From Stereocaulon alpinum (lineage: Eukaryota > Ascomycota > Lecanoromycetes > Lecanorales > Stereocaulaceae): a DNA stretch of 64,000 nucleotides. The number at the start of each line of letters is the position of its first letter. Position 1 is the first letter of the stretch. The DNA is taken from positions 1 to 64,000 of the forward strand of contig JAEUBA010000065.1 in assembly GCA_018257865.1 (NCBI GenBank). Reading direction: 5' to 3'. This document shows positions 59,801-64,000 of this stretch, piece after piece. Position numbers and translations under genes: made by a program. Under the pieces are notes generated by a model. That model did not search any database. It saw nothing but the letters and a program-made list of their open reading frames with translations, and was not told the DNA's origin.

Positions 59801-59808
59801 CTGTGCAT
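53888..59808 (-). CDS. DOPA 4,5-dioxygenase-family gene split by a copia element in intron 3
   Basis: Four exons: 59808-59697, 59636-59608, 59497-59267, 54004-53888. The phases are exact (1, 0, 0) and encode 162 residues. Family motifs: FDVHVYF at the exon 1/2 join, ENKTQSKFAHDLWRRI, FPELRIYGVWDKPIGPHPVG, MFEVNVFTPAQFGAFIAWLV and LVHPNTGDDE. The last exon, across the insertion, supplies RDHTQRAIWMGDRIPLDLSL, exactly what follows in this family. Histidines of the metal site (VH, GPHP, VHP, DHT) are present. DOPA dioxygenases open catechol rings by extradiol cleavage; the fungal substrate here is unknown. Intron 3 keeps its GTAAGT donor and ACAG acceptor but is now about 5.26 kb. Expression depends on whether so large an intron is still spliced. 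Confidence 0.85.
54038..54042 (+). repeat. target-site duplication of copia element (left)
   Basis: TATTC here and at 59240-59244, immediately outside the two LTRs. Confidence 0.88.
54043..54266 (+). repeat. 5' LTR of copia element
   Basis: Begins CGTTAGAATAAGTGG and ends GATATTCTAAAG, with imperfect terminal inverted repeats (GTTAGAAT/ATTCTAA). Largely identical to 59012-59239, with a few G/A transitions. Confidence 0.92.
54350..58990 (+). pseudogene. copia gag-pol polyprotein remnant
   Basis: Landmarks in order: a zinc-knuckle remnant near 55275 (YPYYGKLHYKDNC, leading Cys residues changed to Tyr); GAG-pre-integrase HRRLGHLGIQDVKKL near 56020; integrase core with EATDIVWIY, FTSDNKPIYA and AITERTFRTLFGRV (56300-56580); RT with KVVKGFRQ-like VVKGFRQIKGLNYNKTYL (57670) and FYINDILMCGP at the catalytic YVDD position (58045); after the solo LTR, RNase H with RDTSYTTLGYVF, TDSTAEAEYVA and ADIVADGITKAL (58510-58900). 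Stops are mostly TAG/TAA, as expected from RIP. Confidence 0.88.
58162..58410 (+). repeat. solo LTR of the chromovirus inside the copia element
   Basis: 249 bases beginning TGTCAACCC, matching the LTRs at 6695-6943 and 11086-11334. It sits between the RT and RNase H of the copia polyprotein. The 5-mer ATAGT occurs at 58158-58162 and 58408-58412, overlapping the LTR ends, and may be the target duplication. It is much less RIP-mutated than the copia DNA around it. Confidence 0.9.
59012..59239 (+). repeat. 3' LTR of copia element
   Basis: 228-base partner of 54043-54266, followed by TATTC at 59240-59244 (right target-site copy). Confidence 0.92.
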
Positions 59809-60793
59809 TGTCAGCAATCTTGGTCGTCGGCCACGTTCTAATTCCGTCCTGCTCGAGACCTACTCTGGCAACGCCGGAAAGTGCTCGTAACCTTCAAGAG
59901 GTGATGGATACTCGTACTGCGAAGGGTCTGCCATCTTCAACCTTGCAAGATACAGCTTACTTGTGCTACACAGTGTTTGTACAGTGGATGAGTTTTGGAG
60001 CTCGGGCATCTGCTTTTATGATCCGAAGCAGCCGCTCCCCATTACAAATCTCAGCCAAAGCAACCCCAACATCAACGTCCTAAGACGTGATCCATCGATT
60101 AGTCGGATCCAGTAGCCGTGCACTCCAGAACGAATCTGGATTTGATTACGGTGGCTTACAAGGATTTCTCCGCTTCTCTGCTACTCCTACTCACTGTTTG
60201 AAACAGATTGGCTCAGTCAGGTAATGCCGAGACGCCGAGTGACCGGTTCTGATGGCTTTACAAATGCATCATTATGGCTCACTCAATATAGGTATACCGT
60301 ATCCATTCATTGCGGTAGTTCGAGATCCATACAGTCGTAGAGAGGTCGCAAAGAAGACTGGAGCGCCAAGGACAGCTCCAAACACGCGAAGAACCGAAGT
60401 ATTCTTCAGCGGCTGCCGCAGGCAAATCTATCAATGAAGAGCCAACTCGGGCTTTATACCCCTACGGAAAGGGTCGGCATCGCCGATCAATGGACGACTG
60501 CCTTCCTCCAGAATTTGTAGGGATAGACGCGGAATTCCCTACCTGCCAAGAATGAGGCACGTACTAGAACTACAGCCACCATATATTGGGAAATGATCAT
60601 TCCTTTTCCTACCTCGAATTTCATAGTCCTTGATCATATCTCTTATTCCTTACGCTGTTGTCACATCTGGAACGCCACCTACGCAAAGGCGATCTCATTC
60701 TTTAAACACCCCAGAAAAATTGCATCATTGCTGGGTCCTCATCCTACATAACAATCTTCATGTTTCTGCTACATATTACACGACAGTACGACT
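59809..60793. other. intergenic between dioxygenase and F-box genes
   Basis: Divergent promoter space for the two genes. The short frames seen (59808-60083 +, 60252-60437 +) do not resemble proteins. Confidence 0.5.
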
Positions 60794-61312
60794 ATGAACC
60801 CGGACTTGCCAGCCTCTGACTCGGCAATAACGAATGTGGAGCCTCAAAATTCAAGTCACGAGGGAACTCGAATAATCAACCTAAAGCGCTCAAATCCGAT
60901 CGAGCGCCTCCCCCAGGACGTCATCAACATCCTACTTACTTATCTCTCTCTAGCCGCCACTATTTTCCTAGGACTCTCCAGTCCCCTGCTCTATCATCAG
61001 ATCCCGCAATCCATATATCGCGGGGTAACCTGCTTTCCCAGACGGAATTTGAGGGCCTACCTAATCTACTTTCCTCGATTATCAAGGATACTGAGAAATG
61101 CTAACGAAGCTCGTGAACCTAAGGATCAATCCTTTCTATGCACGCTTGTTCTCCATCGACGTTTACATCATACCTTGTTGGATGGGAAATTAATCCAGTA
61201 CTTGTTCGGGCTATATCATAGTGTAGAGAGACTCTTGGGTGTGCTTGAAAGACACCCAGGTCCTATCTCAGATGTGAACCTGTGTTGGGGGGCTCTTGCA
61301 CTCCGGCCATGA
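60794..61312 (+). CDS. F-box-domain protein, short
   Basis: 172 residues, single exon. After ~35 disordered residues comes an F-box-like segment (NPIERLPQDVINILLTYLSL, then FLGLSSPLLYHQIP), matching the LP..V...IL.YL pattern. F-box proteins link substrates to SCF ubiquitin ligases through Skp1. The remaining ~100 residues (YRGVTCFPRRNLRAYL, LHRRLHHTLLDGK) resemble the short fungal F-box genes that are very numerous in these genomes. No repeat domain is visible. It may be a truncated member. Confidence 0.65.
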   Translation: MNPDLPASDSAITNVEPQNSSHEGTRIINLKRSNPIERLPQDVINILLTYLSLAATIFLGLSSPLLYHQIPQSIYRGVTCFPRRNLRAYLIYFPRLSRILRNANEAREPKDQSFLCTLVLHRRLHHTLLDGKLIQYLFGLYHSVERLLGVLERHPGPISDVNLCWGALALRP

Positions 61313-62193
61313 TTGCTACGCCTGCTAGCTATGACTGGTTAAGACATGATAGGTAGTGATGTGTTCAGGGGTTAGTTGATGGATTGGCGTTGAAGAACTC
61401 GGAATATCCGGTTGGGGGGATAGGAAGACACATCGAGAAACGCAGGCCATTGTTAAGCTTACAACATATTCCGCTAATTTTATCGGATTCAAGATGCAGC
61501 CCCGCAAAGCATACAAGTGAGGTAATCTAGTACCACCCACATCCCACCTGATACCGTCTGCGTTTCAACACCTCTGTCTTCTCAGTCCAAGCCGCCACAA
61601 GCCCAAACGAGAAGAAAGATCCTCACAACGATCCATGGTACTCCAACAACACTCTAAATTCACTGGCGCATGTTCACAAATCCCTACCTTCCTCGACCTT
61701 GTTAGAAGAGCTAGAGACTGAGACAGTTACTCCACTACCCATATGTCCAGCTTCACACTCATGGCTCAAGTCAAGACTGTCCTTCTGGCCCTAATCTCAA
61801 TAGAACCTTCACCACCACGGAATTCATGAATGTGCTTTAAATTTTACGTGCAGGATATTGGTGGTCAGGGTCAGATCTCCATAAAAGTAATGGGAAGAAC
61901 CCAGGAACTGGATGTTGATCCTCACCACAAACTGCTAAGCTTAATTCCTTGAATGTTTTCATACTCTTGCAATATGTTGATACACACCACCTCGTTAGCA
62001 GAATCTACATCGTTTTATCATATCAACACTTTTCCCGAATGCCTACAATGCTACCACATCATACCAACAAAGCCATTTCCAGCGATACAACGCTATTCTA
62101 AACAGACTTTCAAAATCTCCCTCGAATCTTATGAGATAATGAATAAGTCAAGAGCACAGCTCATCCCCAAAAATGCTTCCCCAACCCTCCCCA
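61313..62193. other. intergenic, nothing recognised
   Basis: Only short frames (61325-61540 -, 61953-62213 +). This is the 3' flank of the F-box gene and of the cysteine-rich gene. Confidence 0.5.
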
Positions 62194-63373
62194 TCAAGGA
62201 GAAAAATGCTTAGGATTAGGAACCTTCAAAACAGGCACCTCCACAAAAAACGACTTCGGCACCGCCGAAAACACCGACACAACCGTCATCTTCGCCGCAC
62301 TCGTCACCTCAGCCCCACCAGTAGCACTCGAAACCCCCACCGTAGCTGCGTTGCTAAAACCATAATCCCTCGTAGCAAACGCCGCCGTAGCTATGCTTGC
62401 AAGACATGCGCTCGGTGCGGCAGCGGAAACAGCTGATGCAGCGACGGCTGATGCATCCGCAATGGCTGAAGCGGCGACATCATTGGCGTACTGGTCGTAG
62501 GGTTCGATGGTCCTTTTGCCTAGGGGTTTAGGGGGGCAGATTCCGGCGGCGGTATTGCAGAAGGGGGTGCTGGGGACGGTGGTGTTGTCGCAGATTATGC
62601 CGGGGATGAGGGGGCAGCAGGATTGGCCGCATGCGCTGAGGTGGAGGGTGGGCAGGTTAGCTTTGGGTGTCTCGCTTATGACCTCTGAGGGCTTTCGAAG
62701 GTTTGAGTAGGGTCTGCAGGGAGGGAGGAACTTACAATTCTTGAAACGAGTTACACAATTCCACCTGTGCTTGTGCTTGTGGCGAGGGCGGCGTTACTCC
62801 TCCTGTTGCCGAGGGCGGCGTATACCCCGTACATATCCCGCTCGCTTGTCCCTGCGCACCTGGAACAGGGGAACAAGTCGCAGTACTTTGGCCGCCACTA
62901 TGCACGTCGCAGCAAGTTCCGAAACAGGAAGTTTTGCAGCCGGGAAGAGGAACAGCGTCGCATGCTGAGCCGAGGGGACAGCAGCCTGGAACACCTTCTC
63001 TGATGGCGCAGTAGTCGCCGACTTCACAACAGCCGCCGTCGGTGCATTGTACGCTTGTTGGGCAGGTAGATTTGTTTTGGTCACGGACTTGGAGACGCCG
63101 GTTTGGGAGGGTTTTGGTGGGATGGGTTGGTGTGGGTGCGGGGTTTGAGTTTTGGGGTATGGCTTCTTGGAGGTTGGATGTTAGGAATGAGTGCCCAGGG
63201 AAGCTCTCGTTTTCGGCAAGGTCATCCCAGGGGAGCGATTTGTAGTCTTCGTCCCGGAGGTTCTGCTTTTCGAGTTGAGCGGGGGTTTTAGGATGCTTAG
63301 GGGCTGAGAGAGAGGCTGCGAGGGTGTGGGATAGTAGCAGGGAAGACAATGCGAGACTGGTAAGGAGAGACAT
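62194..63373 (-). CDS. secreted cysteine-rich protein
   Basis: Two exons, 63373-62736 and 62635-62194, join in phase to 359 residues. I chose the 100-base intron because it has a good branch site (GCTAAC) and a CTCAG acceptor. A nearer CAG would give a 22-base intron, which is too short. Signal peptide MSLLTSLALSSLLLSHTLAAS. A linker region is followed by a Cys cluster (CTDGGCCEVGDYCAIREG, CCPLGSACDAVPLPGC, CFGTCCDV) and, in exon 2, a second one (ACGQSCCPLIPGIICDN, FCNTAAGICPPKP). The C-terminal ~120 residues are Ala/Ser-rich. The composition is that of a wall-associated or secreted protein. No enzyme domain seen; an effector role is possible but unproven. Confidence 0.8.
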
Positions 63374-63867
63374 CTTTGATCTGATTGTTTTTGGACACGA
63401 TTGCCAAAAAGAAGGTTAGCAGTAAGAACATTTGAGACAATGGAAAGGCAAATCAATAGGGAATCGGAAATATTATGGATGTCTTGTCTAACATTAAGAG
63501 GTACTGAACGGCGTTTCACCCTTCTGCGGAACGGGTGTTTTTGTTGTTGTAAGAGGATACATAATAATGCGAATGGATGCGCATACTCGGCGTGCCCTGT
63601 AAGCAGTGAACAGACCAGCAACTCACCTTACAGGACAGTTCTTGTCGTGCGGTTCTTAGTCGCTTAGGTGCGCACTGCCGCTGAAACAAGCTCTGCCGTC
63701 GAATTAAAGGGTGCGGGTATTTAGGATCCTTGATAACGTTACATAAAGTTGACTAAGCGCGTACTAACATCGTCCCCCATGATGACCAAGTCGAAGGCGG
63801 AAAGTTGTACGATTCAGATGTGTTCGCACGAGTCTCGTCCGTATGGAATCTATACAGCTAACGACTG
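63374..63867. other. intergenic, nothing recognised
   Basis: Promoter space of the cysteine-rich gene. Open frames here (63401-63667 +) show no family. Confidence 0.45.
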
Positions 63868-64000
63868 TCAAGCCGGCGGGATTTGTGGATATATCTGCAG
63901 TGTTTTACTTGTTTTGTATCGCACGAGTGCCCGTTCCAGCTCTTCAAAAGCCGTCTCCATTTCCTCGGTGGAGTTTCCGGGGATTCCAAAGGAGAATATG
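63868..64000 (-). CDS. possible 3' end of a gene continuing beyond the window
   Basis: A minus-strand frame enters from the right edge and ends at a TGA at 63870-63868. Its ~43 residues include a helical-looking stretch (STEEMETAFEELERALVRYK). Too short to identify; it may be chance. Confidence 0.3.
   Translation of the reverse strand, partial: IFSFGIPGNSTEEMETAFEELERALVRYKTSKTLQIYPQIPPA

Noticed and set aside
62714..62735. 22-base GTAAGT...CAG intron in the cysteine-rich gene
   Set aside because: Too short for a spliceosomal intron. A 100-base intron with branch site GCTAAC restores frame equally well.
1..64000. CRISPR arrays, bacterial operons, riboswitches
   Set aside because: The DNA is eukaryotic (spliceosomal introns, nuclear tRNA intron, fungal retroelements). 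No spaced short repeats of CRISPR type were seen.

Overview
The window is fungal nuclear DNA, most likely from a filamentous ascomycete (Dothideomycetes/Pleosporales is my best guess). The support is: protein genes with many 50-100 base GT-AG introns; LTR retrotransposons carrying the C-to-T/G-to-A (CpA to TpA) damage of repeat-induced point mutation (RIP); a tRNA-Pro gene with an intron; and a carotenoid/retinal/opsin gene cluster of the kind known from Fusarium. Gene-bearing DNA of balanced composition alternates with AT-rich, stop-riddled transposon blocks.

Layout. 1-11334: two copies of one chromodomain-carrying Ty3/gypsy element (chromovirus), head to head. The left copy (+) lies inside the right copy (-), giving a ~4.4 kb inverted repeat. 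11392-20075: a conserved-looking hypothetical gene, an MFS monocarboxylate-type transporter (3 exons) and a DEAD-box RNA helicase (8 exons). 20076-27257: gene-poor DNA with three separate degenerate tandem-repeat arrays. 27258-28119: a small coiled-coil gene. 28427-40823: the photo-carotenoid cluster: carX (beta-carotene cleavage to retinal) divergent from carRA (phytoene synthase/lycopene cyclase), then a broken protein-kinase gene and tRNA-Pro(AGG), then carO (proton-pump-type opsin) and carB (phytoene desaturase). 40824-46426: weak hypothetical ORFs and local duplications. 46427-52752: a secreted GH47 alpha-1,2-mannosidase and a GPI-anchored, repeat-rich GH18 chitinase. 53888-59808: a DOPA 4,5-dioxygenase-family gene whose third intron contains a 5.2 kb RIP-damaged Ty1/copia element, which itself carries a solo LTR of the gypsy element from the left end of the window. 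60794-63373: an F-box protein and a secreted cysteine-rich protein. The right edge may hold the 3' end of another gene.

How the genes work together. CarRA makes phytoene, CarB desaturates it, the cyclase half of CarRA forms beta-ionone rings, CarX cleaves beta-carotene to retinal, and retinal is the chromophore of the opsin. The pathway from geranylgeranyl diphosphate to a working light-driven pump is therefore encoded in 12.4 kb. All four coding regions look intact: catalytic motifs are present and exon phases add up.

Exon boundaries were worked out by eye from GT-AG sites, phase and family similarity. No database or alignment was run.
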